Made by a program: the position numbers and the translations under genes. From Reclinomonas americana ATCC 50394 (lineage: Eukaryota > Jakobida > Jakobea > Jakobida), in NCBI GenBank assembly GCA_048213135.1, contig PS015363.1, positions 6,600 through 70,599 of the forward strand: a stretch of DNA of 64,000 bases, read 5' to 3'. The notes under the pieces are model-generated. The model searched no databases. It was not told where the DNA came from and saw only the letters and a program-made list of their open reading frames with translations. This document shows, one piece after another, positions 49,401 to 59,639 of this stretch. How positions within the stretch are numbered: position 1 is the stretch's first letter; the number at the start of each line of letters is the position of its first letter.

Positions 49401-49946
49401 GGCGAACTCCATGAGATGCACCACCACAAGGAAAGAATGGATGGGGAGACAATCGTACCGGAAGAGCAAGCGAACGGCAATCACATAGCTGCGAAAGTCA
49501 ATGCCACCAGCGTCGTCTATTCGCAGACAGAGAGTGGTGAGCGGAAAATAAAAAATGCGATCAAAACACGAACACCAGCGCATTCGTCTCACCAGGAGGC
49601 GGCGAGCGAACGGCACGCATGAGTTCCTACGCATCAGCAAGTGAGCACACACACCGGAAGAGAGAGAGAAACAAACAAGAAAACAACAACAACAAAATAC
49701 CTGATAGAATGCTCCGAGCTCGCTCTCTCGAATGCGCGACCAGTACGGCAGCGCGCGTGTGATGCACGAGGCGCGGAAACCTGTCTCGCCTCCATCGCTG
49801 ACGACACCACTGCCACTTGCATTGGCAGCAGAGGAAGAAGAAGACGACGATTCTCCGCTGCCCTTTGCTGCTGCTTGTTCTTGCTGCTGCTGCTCGCTCA
49901 GGTGAAAGTACTCATCCCAGTGACGAGGCGCCGCCTCGCCGCTCAT
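40426..49946 (-). CDS. PSME4: Proteasome activator complex subunit 4 (PA200/Blm10)
   Basis: A giant HEAT-repeat ring that caps the 20S proteasome and promotes ubiquitin-independent degradation. Start ATG at 49944-49946 (MSGEAAPRHWDEYFHLSEQQ). More than twenty short introns interrupt it. The match to animal PA200 is clear across the length: AGFVRGSKNWPFAQQQQ|LWEELLPLL then SDRDPRRC (animal GLIRGSKHW.....LWELLCPLL, SRDPRKL), RHSGVLGLGAIVRGYPHDV with AKHINDPFPV, and TSHQNGWSAEHKNKFTEEEL. It ends IAPSYYC, an HbYX-type end (hydrophobic, Tyr, any residue), the motif that docks between 20S alpha subunits. At least six introns use GTTGCGTC donors. It is divergent from the EXPERA gene with only 69 bases between starts. 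Confidence 0.95.
43046..43122 (-). other. PSME4 intron with GTTGCGTC donor, fixed by homology
   Basis: The exon ends FAQQQQL, the 77-base intron begins GTTGCGTC at 43122 and ends ACACAG, and the next exon reads WEELLPLL. The joined LWEELLPLL matches animal PA200 LWELLCPLL directly, so the splice point is certain to within the motif. Confidence 0.9.
44609..44678 (-). other. PSME4 intron with GTTGCGTC donor
   Basis: The exon ends VAITPEN plus one base, the 70-base intron GTTGCGTC...GCGCAG follows, and the next exon continues RELALARWNGF in frame. Read through, the frame would differ. Confidence 0.8.
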
Positions 49947-50015
49947 TCGCAAAGTTTTTATATTTTTCACGGTCCGGCTTCGTTGATCCGCACACGCAAT
50001 TCGTTTCTTGTGAGA
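49947..50015. promoter_or_regulatory. 69-base divergent intergenic region, PSME4 / EXPERA protein
   Basis: The two ATGs are 69 bases apart. On the PSME4 strand an A/T-rich ATATAAAAA lies about 10-20 bases before the ATG; this is too close to be a classical TATA box unless transcription starts at or after the ATG. Confidence 0.4.
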
Positions 50016-51151
50016 ATGAGCGACAAGAAGGTCCTCAAGCTTCTGTTGCTCTGTTGTCGACAGTGTGCTGATGTGGTGTGCGCTTGCGCAGAGTGTTGGA
50101 TGCCGTCGGTGCTGGTACGATGTGTGGTTTGTCATCTGGTTCGCAGTGTACCCCGTGACTGTGCTCATCAGGTGCGTGCTTGTATGCGGGTATGAGTGTG
50201 AGGCGTAGGCGTGTAGTGAGTGAGTGAAAGAGTGAGAGAGTGAGTGAGTGAGATTTGAGGAAGAATTGTGCATGATTTCGCGCGCGCGTTGTGTTCATGA
50301 GTGCATATGTCGAGCTCTCATTGTCTTTCTGTGCCACACATGCGCATATGCTGCCGACAGTGACTACTTCAACTTCCAAGGCGCCATGCACCGTTGCGTC
50401 TGCGTCTGTGCGTGTTTGGCGCCATGCGCAATTTGGTTCACTCACACGCGCACACACACCGCGCCCCCTCCACAGAGGTTGACGTGCACGAGCTCGGCAG
50501 CTACGAGATGTGGCCGTGGAACCCGCCGAAGCAGCTGCTGCAGCTGTACCTGCAGTGGTGCGATGCCGCCGATCCGCTTCTGTGCGCCAACCCGCCCTAC
50601 TTCCAGACCATGGAGGCCATCAACATCCTCTTCCTGCTGTGGTTTTCTGTCGTGCAGCTCTTTGGCTTCATTGGCGGTGCGTGTGTGTGCGTGTTAACAA
50701 CACACAAGCGCACCCCCACATGTGATTGATTGGTGGTGATACAGGCTGGAACTCGATCCGCAAGCTCGGCCTTGTGTGGGCCGCCTGCTGCTTCTACTCG
50801 GTGGTCGTCTGCTGCGGCGAGGTGTGTGTAATACGCGCGATAGGTCGATTCCTCGACGTTACCGAATTGTGTTGTCTGCAGACCTTCCTCGGTGCGTCGT
50901 CGTCGCGCTCGCCGCACCCGCAGTGGTACCTCGCCATGTACATCCCGTACGCGGTGTTCCCGGTTCTGCTGTTCTGGCGTCTGTGGAGCGAGAAGCCGTT
51001 CTCGGCCTCGGGACTGCCGTCGACGTTTGGTGCCCTCATCATGTCGCTGACTGGCATGGCCACGCTCGCGCAGTTCGGCTTTTTCATGTACCAGTTCATC
51101 GCCAAGCACGGTGTCATTGTGTTCCCGGAGCTGGCGCAGTACATCTTCTGA
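50016..51151 (+). CDS. EXPERA-domain-like four-helix membrane protein (EBP/TMEM97-like)
   Basis: Exon 1 is short (MSDKK); then CWYDVWFVIWFAVYPVTVLI, SDYFNFQGAMH, an intron with GTTGCGTC donor at 50393, and VDVHELGSYEMWPWNPPKQL. Later helices: NILFLLWFSVVQLFGFIGG, LGLVWAACCFYSVVVCCGE, LAMYIPYAVFPVLLFWRLWS, ALIMSLTGMATLAQFGFFMY. Helix number, the aromatic/acidic first loop and the helix-2 aromatic cluster recall EXPERA proteins (sterol isomerase EBP, TMEM97, TM6SF). The catalytic His/Glu set of EBP is not clearly present, so an enzymatic role is not claimed. Family assignment is tentative; that it is a membrane protein is secure. The stop is at 51149-51151. Confidence 0.6.
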
Positions 51152-51181
51152 GGATGCTCTTCGCTCACCACAGCTGCGACA

Positions 51182-54007
51182 ATGATGTCAGTGTCCTATG
51201 TCGCGGCACACACACATAGATTAGTAAAAACCCTCGGAGAGAGAAAGGAAGCTGTGGGGGACGACGATGGGAACGTGTGCGTGCAAGGGCTCCGCGGTGA
51301 TGGAGCGGGGCATTCACACACAGCAGATTGTTGCGCCCGCACACCAGGAAAGATCGCCAGTTCTATCTCATGTTCTCACACGCGCACGCAGCTCACTGCC
51401 AGAGTGACAACAAACGGGCATGTGGCAGAGGTTGGCGACAACGACCTGGGCTCCGAGGCCTCACTGTCGCACATTGAGGTTTGCACGCCCATCATGACAC
51501 ACGCGAGACGAAATCGCTCATCCTTCTTTCGTCCAGGTCGAAGAGGTTCCCGAGGCCATGTGGATCTCACTCATGTCGTTCATGGACTTGAACGATGTTA
51601 CGCGACTGTGGCGTGTCTCTCGCGACTTTTGTCGATGGCTCGAACGGTGGGTGATTGTAGGGTCCTCGCGTCGCTCTTCTGTGCATCTCATCGCCACAGC
51701 ACAGGCATGCGACGATCGAGGTTGGACGGGAGCAGCTGGCCAAGGCCTCCTCCTTGCCCACTGAGGCCCTCATCGGTGGCATGTTTGCGTCGTTTGGTGG
51801 ACTTTGCGCGTTGCATTTGGACGGAGGTGGGACACATGCTGCTGCTGCTGCTGCACGTGCATGCATTTACTTGTGCATTTCGTCGGGGTGCAGTCGCGCT
51901 TGGGCCACGGGAGACACGGGAGATCGCCGAAGGCATCCGATCCAACTCTGGCTCGCTGCGCACGCTCACGCTGACTCGCAACAGCATTGGTGAGGACGAT
52001 TTGCGCTTGTTGGCCAAGCCGTTGCAGGAGAACCGATCCATCGTCACGCTGCGGTTCAACAGTTGCGCCCCGCCCAACCACCCGCATTGTCTGTCTGTTT
52101 GTCTGACTGACTGTGCACACAGCCAACACGGTGGGCGAACGAGGTGCCGATATGTTTGCGGCGGTGTTGCGCAGCAATGATGCGTTGCGGACGCTGACCA
52201 TTGGATGTGCGTCTCTCTCACCATACCGTCTCGCTCCAGTGACGTGCCTCTCCTCACCAAACCTTCTTGTCACCTGCGTAGTTGCTGGGATTGGTGACAC
52301 GGGCGCCGAGCAGCTGGCGGCCGCGCTGCATGTGAATCAGTCGCTCACGGTGTTGGAGCTGCACGGTGAGGAGACGCTGTCTCACTCTCTCTCGCTCTCT
52401 ATCCCTTGTCAGCAACGTGGAACTGAAGCGCAGGATTGCTGCAGGTAACAAGCTGGAAGACGCCGGTGCGACTGCGCTGGCTCGCATCGTGGCCACACAC
52501 GAGTCGCTGCGTGCACTGAAGCTGTCGGGTGAGTCGCCCGGTGATTTCATGCACGTGCATGCTCGACGATTGCCGACCACTGCATGCAGGCAATATGCTA
52601 GAGGAGGCCAGTGGGCAAGCACTTGCGGATGCTCTTTCCGCCAATCGTGTGCTGGAGAAACTCGATGTGGGAGGTGAGAGAAGGAGGGCAGCAAGGATGC
52701 AGAGTCGGGCACATTCCCACCGCCCCCCATGTGCGCACAGTCAATGACTTTGGCGATGTGGCGGTCGGTTTCTTTGCCGATGCACTACGGTGCGACAACA
52801 ACACGCTGCGCAGCCTGAGTCTGAACAAGAGCCGCATTGCCGAAAAGGGGGCGCGACAGCTGGCCGAGATGCTGCGGAGGAACAAGTCGCTGACGTTCCT
52901 CGATGTGTCGGGTGCGTGTCACGGTGGCGACGGTCTATGTGCACCGCTATGAATTGCTCACCGCCGTCTTTTCTGTGTACAGAGAACCAGTTCGGCCTGG
53001 AGGGTGTGCGCGACTTTGCGGCGGCCGTGGCAGAGAGCATCACACTCAAGGTGCTGGTGTTCAACGGTGCGGCGCAGTGCTATCCTCCGTTACCGTCAAC
53101 TTTGCAATCATTCGACTTATGCTGTATGCGTGCAGGAATGAAGTGTCGTGAGGAGGGGGCGGAGCTTGTCGGCGACATGCTGTGTATCAACGAATCGCTG
53201 GACAGTGTGGAACTGTGCCAGAACGAGTTTGGCGAGCGCGGCATGGTGCACATTGCGCGCGGTGTCACCGAGAACGACACACTCGTCTCCTTGTCGCTGT
53301 CATGTACGTCTCTGCCTTGCCACTCTCTCCTTCACCGCTTTCATCAATGTGANNNNNNNNNNNNNNNNNNNNNNNNNNNNNNNNNNNNNNNNNNNNNNNN
53401 NNNNNNNNNNNNNNNNNNNNNNNNNNNNNNNNNNNNNNNNNNNNNNNNNNNNNNNNNNNNNNNNNNNNNNNNNNNNNNNNNNNNNNNNNNNNNNNNNNNN
53501 NNNNNNNNNNNNNNNNNNNNNNNNNNNNNNNNNNNNNNNNNNNNNNNNNNNNNNNNNNNNNNNNNNNNNNNNNNNNNNNNNNNNNNNNNCAGGCACAGCT
53601 CGACGCGATGAACCAGGAGGACGCCGAGGCACAGGCGACGAGTGAGAGCAGCCGCCGGTACGTGTCGCCTCAATCCCGCACATTGATGAACGATTTCGTC
53701 TGACTCACTCGTTTGCTGCTGGCGCACAGCGCACGAACGGCTCTGTATCATGCCATCTTCAAGCTGCGGTGGACCAAGTACGACGGCAGCACCGTCAAAG
53801 GATGTGCGTTTTCCTATCATTTACGTCCGCATGCACTTGCGAGGTGACTAACATTCGAGGGTGACGTTAGACTTTGCCGACGATGCCGGCTCACCACAAT
53901 CGGCGCGCGCCGAGGGCTTTGAGTTCGAATCGCACAACGTGACGCCATTCGACGTGGCAGATCGACTGTGGACACTGTCGGAGAGAGTGACAACGGGTGC
54001 TGTGTGA
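51182..54007 (+). CDS. F-box leucine-rich repeat protein, one LRR per exon
   Basis: An N-terminal F-box-like helix set reads VEEVPEAMWISLMSFMDLND / VTRLWRVSRDFCRWLE; such domains link substrates to SCF ubiquitin ligases through Skp1. RNI-type LRRs follow, each in its own exon and ending at the same place in the repeat: SLRTLTLTRNSIGEDDLRLL, NTVGERGADMFAAVL, AGIGDTGAEQLAAALHVNQS, NKLEDAGATALARIVATHES, NMLEEASGQALADALSANRV, NDFGDVAVGFFADAL, ENQFGLEGVRDFAAAVAES, MKCREEGAELVGDML. The gap at 53353-53589 removes at least one repeat. The non-LRR C-terminus ends WTLSERVTTGAV (stop 54005-54007). The start at 51182 is uncertain; a first intron is possible. Confidence 0.75.
53353..53589. other. Assembly gap in the F-box LRR gene
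   Basis: N at 53353-53589, within the LRR array. Both sides read in the same strand and order. Confidence 0.95.
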
Positions 54008-54165
54008 GACTCGCCCCGTGTGGATGTATAGCAACAGCGCAATGCGTGAAACCCATGACAATCGATGTTCCCTCCACAGCATATGCTTCTGCGTCTCTCC
54101 ACTACAACGAGCAAGACTTAGGTTTTTCTTTTGTTTTCACACATTATTCATCACCGTCACCATCA

Positions 54166-56541
54166 TCATCTTTCCTCACTCCCCTCCATGTCCTCATCCT
54201 GTCGTACGAATTGTGCCAAGGCCGACTTGAGTGCTTTGAGCTTCTTATGCAAATGGTTGCGCGCCTCCCGCATCCGGTTGTAGATCTGCGCGAGATGAGT
54301 TGTTTCCAAGTGAGCTAACACCATGATTGCAGCAACAACGGCAGCAGCAGCATGGGAAGGGAAAAAACACCTCAATGCGACTCCTGTACAGCTGCTCCAT
54401 CAGTTTCTGCGTGTTCTCCTTTTTCAGCTTGCTCTCCGCGCCTCTTGGCGTGTTCTCCACACTGCGCAGGCGATGAACGGGAAGCAGAAAGAGCACATAC
54501 AACGACAACAACTGCAGTACCTTCGATTCTTGTACTCGAGATACGCATGCTCCAGCATCTGGAACAAGTCGTTGTTCTCGCGCATCCGCGTGTCGAGCGC
54601 CTCATACACCTTGTACTCCCGATTGAACAGACCGGCCAAGTGGTCGTACTCGCTCGCGCTGGAAACATGAAAGTCTGCGTGGCGACGAGTCAGCAGGCGA
54701 GGTCAACACACAAAGAAAGACACCCGCGGGTCGCCACTCACCTGGCAACACCTCCGACGCCTGTGGCCACTCTTGCCGAGGTGGCAGGTCGCGCAAAAAG
54801 TACGCCTCATTCAGCTCTCGCTCGTCAAAATTCGGAGGATAGGTACTGGCCGACTGTGTGCCGCTGCCATCAGCCTTCTTGCCGTCGGCCTTGGCGGAGC
54901 CTCGTCGTTTCGGCGCCGCAGCGGCAGTCGTGGTGGTGGTGGTGGTGGTCGCGGTCGCTGCGGCCAAGGTCGACGGCGCCGCTGACGCCCGTGAAACTGC
55001 GCTAGCAGACTTCTGCGACAACGAGTGGAGGAATGAGTTGCAGAGTAAACAATTGTGAAGAAGACAGGAGGCGCACCTCCGACTTGGCCTTCTTGGTGAC
55101 CGGACCATCCAATTCACCAGCCGCCGCTCGCTTCGAGCCAGCCATCTTTTGCTTGCCTCGCGGTCTGCACACGTGGGTGAGTGTCTAAGACGGACGGTAC
55201 ACATTCCATCCTTGTGACACGCACTTTGGAGCCGCCTCGCTCTCTCCGTTTCCTGCCGCGGCCGCTAATGAAGCTGCTGTGGCTGCCGCCGCTGCTGCTG
55301 CCGCAGCACTGCATTCACGGGAAGAGTGTGAGAGGCGAGAGAGACAGAGAGAGAGAGAGAGAGAGGACATGGACGACGTGTATCGACGAGACGAACCCAC
55401 GCCGTGACTTGAGGCGATACTTGCCGGGAGTCTTCTTGTCCGAGGCCACTCTTTCCAACACCGCTTTCAGCATGTCCATCTTCACCGTCTTGTACCGCTC
55501 CTTGATCTGGTCAATGGTCATGCAGTCCTTTTGCAGCTCCGCCACAAGGTCCATCTCTAGTTCGCTCTCCGACGTGAACCGCCTGCTCTCCCCCTGCGAC
55601 GACGACGACCGTTCACCTCCATTCGCCGCCCCATTCGCCTTTGCCGGTGCAGCGGAAGCGGTTGCTGTCGTCGTCGTCGTTGTAGTTGTTGTCGTGGTGC
55701 TCGCAGCAGCCGCAGCCGCAGCAGCAGCCGCGGCCGCCGCTGCAGTGGCAGCTCTTGACTGGAAGCGCCCGGGGTTGGGACGCACCATGCCGCTCACAGG
55801 CGCGACCGAGGACGCTCTCGCAGCAGCCGACAATGACAGTCTGCGACCAGTGTCCACCGAGCTGCTGAGGGAAAGAGAGAGAGAGAGATGAGACGCAATT
55901 CAACAACATCAGAGAGAGAGAGAGAGAGAGAGAGAGCCAAGCGCAACGACTGCCCGCCCGCGTGTTCCCCGGAGGCAGACACCACAGGAACACGCAGCGC
56001 TTGATTCCGCATCTGCCACTGTTGTTGCAGAGGCGAGGTGAGTGAGGGACGGAGTGATGACGATGCATAGATGCATGCATGCAAAAGAGAAATGCAACTC
56101 TCTCGCGAATCGGACCCACTTCCACCACAGAGCGCATGGCCGGATGCACACACATGCAGTCTACAGTGTCCAGAGCGCCATCCACCAGTGCCAGCTCGTG
56201 CTTCTCCTCACCCGCAGCAATCGTCTGGTGAGCACGTGTGTGTGTGAGAGAGAGAGAGAGAGTGGAAGAGATGTCCACCTCGTGAACAAAAAACGCACAC
56301 GCATGCACAGACACAGACACGCAGAGAGCAGCATGACAGAGAGTGTGACAGGAGGAGAGAGAGAGGAGGGTGGTGGAGTGCTGTGGGGAGAGTGGCACGT
56401 AACAGCATGGCGCGCATCAAAAACCACGCTCAGCGGCGGCACAGAGGCCGCCGCACCTTGCAACAGCCGCTCGAGATCATCACTGAAGCGCACCGCCACC
56501 ACGTACTGCGGTTGATCACGACAAAAGATCGTCTGACGCAT
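54166..56541 (-). CDS. ELL: ELL-like RNA polymerase II elongation factor
   Basis: A subunit of super/little elongation complexes that suppresses Pol II pausing. Start ATG at 56539-56541 (MRQTIFCRDQPQYVVAVRFS), then DDLERLLQGAAASVPPLSVV, an ELL N-domain beta region. A winged-helix-like segment follows (MDLVAELQKDCMTIDQIKER, MLKAVLERVASDKKTPGKYR), then a long Ala/Thr/Lys-rich linker with nuclear-type basic patches (PRGKQKMAGSKRAA, TKKAK). The C-terminal occludin/ELL (OCEL) domain reads VSSASEYDHLAGLFNREYKV, YEALDTRMRENNDLFQMLEH and continues through TQKLMEQLYRSRIEV to IYNRMREARNHLHKKLKALK. It ends DMEGSEER (stop 54166). N-domain, linker and OCEL are in the ELL order. Confidence 0.8.
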
Positions 56542-56732
56542 GACTTGCCACACACACACACACAACACACTGCTGCCTCTGGCGTTCCGGACCCTCCGCC
56601 CACGCCTCCTCGTATCACCTCTCTCTCTCTCTCTTTCACACGCCCACGCACGCACTCCGGTCTTCTCTCTCTCGCGTGTATCACCGATTCTCCGTGCGTC
56701 CAATCGACAGACAACTCGACTCGACGATTAAG
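56542..56732. promoter_or_regulatory. Divergent promoter, ELL / short-chain reductase
   Basis: A 191-base divergent intergenic region with CA and CT runs. No clear TATA, CCAAT or CRE site was recognised. Confidence 0.4.
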
Positions 56733-57849
56733 ATGCACTCAGCACTGCAAGCCTTCCACCCACAGCTCTTTGCTGGTCATCGCGTGCTCGTCACGGGCGG
56801 AAGCAGTGGCATTGGTCGCACAGTGGCAATCGCCTTTGCGCGTCTCGGCGCCGCTGTGGCAGGTACACTCTCTCTCTCTCCCTCAGTGCCTCTCTGCCTC
56901 TGTTCCTCACACCACCGAGCAGTGGTCGGTCGCGATCCGGAGCGATGTGAGCGCGTGCTGGGCGAGTTGCGGGAGCAGGCCGGAGCGATGCATCCGGAGC
57001 GACACACGGCGATCCTGGCCGATCTGGCCGAGGTCGAGCCGCACAAGGTCGCCGGCGAGGTGTGGCGACGGGCCGAATCGCACTTTGCGCTGGCCGAGCA
57101 GCTCAAGGAGGCGCGCATCAGTGTGCTCGTCAATGCGGCAGGTGTGTGCAGATTCTTTCTTTTTTCCTTTTGCTTGTCTTATGGTTGGTCGGCGACACAG
57201 GTCTCAATGTCGATCGATTGCTGGCGCGCACCTCGGAGGAGGACGTGTCGCGCCTGTTGAATACGAATGTGGCGGCGACCATGTTTCTGTGCAAGCATGC
57301 GGTGCGGTCGATGATTCGCGCTCGCCAAGGTGCTTGTCAGGCGAATCGTTGTTTTCTTCTGCGTCGTTCGCCTCACGCGTGTGCAGGGTCGATCATCAAC
57401 TTTGGCAGTGTTGTGGGCAAGCACGGCAACGCCGGACAGACGTTATATGGGGCGACAAAGGCGGCGATTGCTGGTGCTGTGTCGCTCTCTCTGTCTGTGC
57501 ACGCGGTTCGCGACAATGACTGACCTGCCATCGCAGGATTCACCAAGTCACTGGCCAAGGAGGTTGGTGGCAGTGGCGTGCGTGTTAACATGGTGGTCCC
57601 TGGCTTCATTGCCACACCCATGACTCGCGGTCTCATCGAAACGACGCCGGTAAACGAGCGCATTGCGCTCGGCAGAGTCGGGCAACCTGAGGTGCGTATC
57701 GTGTCACCTCCGGTGTCGAATTGCGAGCGAGCCCTGCTGACTGCCAGCTGCAGGAGGTGGCCAGTGCGGTGGTGTTTCTGGCCAGCCCAGCCAGCTCGTA
57801 CATCACGGGATCCGAGATCGTGATTGACGGAGGCCTCCTGACGCTGTGA
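56733..57849 (+). CDS. CBR4: 3-oxoacyl-[acyl carrier protein] reductase-type short-chain dehydrogenase (FabG/CBR4-like)
   Basis: A classical short-chain dehydrogenase/reductase. Start ATG 56733 ([20 protein letters not shown]). It shows the NAD(P) motif [17 protein letters not shown], catalytic Ser in [10 protein letters not shown], the YGATK pair (Tyr and Lys), and the family end [50 protein letters not shown]. Five short introns are removed in frame. The overall length of about 260 residues and the PGFIATPM block are typical of FabG, and of mitochondrial CBR4, which works with HSD17B8 in mitochondrial fatty acid synthesis. The N-terminus is not an obvious targeting peptide, so the compartment is undecided. 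Confidence 0.85.
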
Positions 57850-57981
57850 GCGCATTCAGAGGACGCTCAGTTTGCTCAGTCGTCCAGCTGTCTCGGCGGC
57901 CGCCGCCATGAGCGACTCGCGACCCGGATTGCCGATGCGACACACTGGCGCAGACGAGTAAGCGAGATGACACGGACCGCC

Positions 57982-58964
57982 TCACAACCCGAGCACGAAA
58001 CGTGAGAGATCGAGTTGCGTAAGAGCGGCGTTCTTCGCCACCGCCGCCGCAATAAACGTAGCGCCGTCGTCTCTCAGCGGATTGCCTGTGGTTTGCATGT
58101 CAGCAGCACGCCGTGAATCAAACAATGCAGGCGTGCAGCAGGGTACGCGACAGCTGAGATCGAGCTGGAGAAGAGTGTCGTTCTCCTCCAAGGCGGCGGC
58201 CAGCAATCTCGCAGACTCGGCGTTGAATTCGTTGTCTGCGGCGACAGCAGAAACGGNNNNNNNNNNNNNNNNNNNNNNNNNNNNNNNNNNNNNNNNNNNN
58301 NNNNNNNNNNNNNNNNNNNNNNNNNNNNNNNNNNNNNNNNNNNNNNNNNNNNNNNNNNNNNNNNNNNNNNNNNNNNNNNNNNNNNNNNNNNNNNNNNNNN
58401 NNNNNNNNNNNNNNNNNNNNNNNNNNNNNNNNNNNNNNNNNNNNNNNNNNNNNNNNNNNNNNNNNNNNNNCTCGCTGCCGAGTTCTGCCAGCAGCCTCTG
58501 CGCCTCTCTGTAAAAGCGAATGGATGAATGAGTGAGTTGAGCGTGCGTGGTACGAGGAACGCAACCGCGCATCACTCAACTGCTTCTTTTCGCGAATGGC
58601 CTCAATGGTGCTGTGCAGGGCACGGATCGACGAGGCGTTCTCGTCGGCGTAGGTCTGCCGCTGCAGTACCGTCGTCTTCTCCTCGACTTCGTGCTCACGC
58701 GCATCCACTCGTCTTCTCATCTCTGTGTGCGTGAGCGGGGGCACGCAGTGAGAGGGGGTGGAGGGGAGGGGAGGGAAATGAGGAAGAGGGGAGCACCCAC
58801 CGTCCACCACATTGTCGACATCGGCGGCCTGGCGGTCGAGGTGCCGGCGCACTTCATCACGCAAGTGCTGGATGTTCTGCGCGGTGCGCACATCTTCGGG
58901 GCCCTCATCGGCCAACAGATCGCGAAAGTCGTCAAGACCAGCAGCCAGATCCAGGTCGTCCATT
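57982..58964 (-). CDS. Coiled-coil plus leucine-rich repeat protein (gap inside)
   Basis: Start ATG at 58962-58964 (MDDLDLAAGLDDFRDLLADE), then coiled coil (QNIQHLRDEVRRHLDRQAAD, RRRVDAREHEVEEKTTVLQR, HSTIEAIREKKQLSDAR). The last GTTGCGTT-type donor lies near 58560. After the gap at 58257-58470 the protein resumes as RNI-type LRRs: DNEFNAESARLLAAALEEND, TLLQLDLS, then GNPLRDDGATFIAAAVAKNA, LTQLDLSRFVLGL (stop 57982). The repeat type matches that of the F-box LRR gene. The family is not recognised; coiled coil with LRR is common among ciliary proteins. Confidence 0.65.
58257..58470. other. Assembly gap in the coiled-coil LRR gene
   Basis: N at 58257-58470, at the change from coiled coil to LRR. 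Confidence 0.95.
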
Positions 58965-59639
58965 CTCTCTTTTCTCAACAAGTCTGTAACGGTCAGAATT
59001 GCCGACCGACGGACACCGATTGTGGAAATAAAATCAGGAAGAACACAGCGACTGTCTGCATGCAGCGAGGTGAAGAGGAGGGTGATAGTGGGAAGAAGAA
59101 GGTGCACGCTCGATCACTGCCGTTGAAAACGCTGGTGACGAAAGATGGTCGGAAAAACAAAGATATCGAGCGCGGATGCACACCACTCCCCGAATTCGAA
59201 CACAAGGCCGCCACCGCCATCCCGTCAACGATGGCAAACATGAAGTATCTCACCAGCAGGCCAATCTCCGTTCTTTCCGGGGGTGCGATGTGCAGTTAAT
59301 GCATCGACAGCAACCACACAAACCATCGCGATATATCGATATCGATCGAACGACGCGAAGCTCTCTCCGACCACACCACTCTTGTCACACCCGTTGTGGC
59401 ATCCGACGCACCTTCCTGTGCATCCCTCCAAACAGCAAGTTGTGGTAACGCCTCTTGCCACACTCGCGGCCTGCCACTGCCACAATTGGCAAGTGCAGTT
59501 GAGCGCGCACACCATTCATGCTCCAGTATTTCTGTCGGGGGACACTTTTTATGTTCTTTGTATTATTCTGTGTCGCCGAGCGCTCGCCGTGTACCTGCTA
59601 TCTTCCCTCCTTTCTTCTCCTCCCGTCTGCATCTTGCGG
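58965..59639. other. Divergent intergenic region upstream of the MADS-box gene
   Basis: I see no gene in these 675 bases. A palindromic double ATCGAT (ATCGATATCGAT, 59335-59346) stands next to CGCGATATATCG. No CArG box (CC-W6-GG) was found, so there is no sequence sign of MADS autoregulation. Confidence 0.45.

Noticed and set aside
40426-49946. Initial reading as exportin/CRM1 because of HEAT-like helices
   Set aside because: The C-terminus and the internal RGSKNW and SRDPR-type blocks match PA200, not CRM1.
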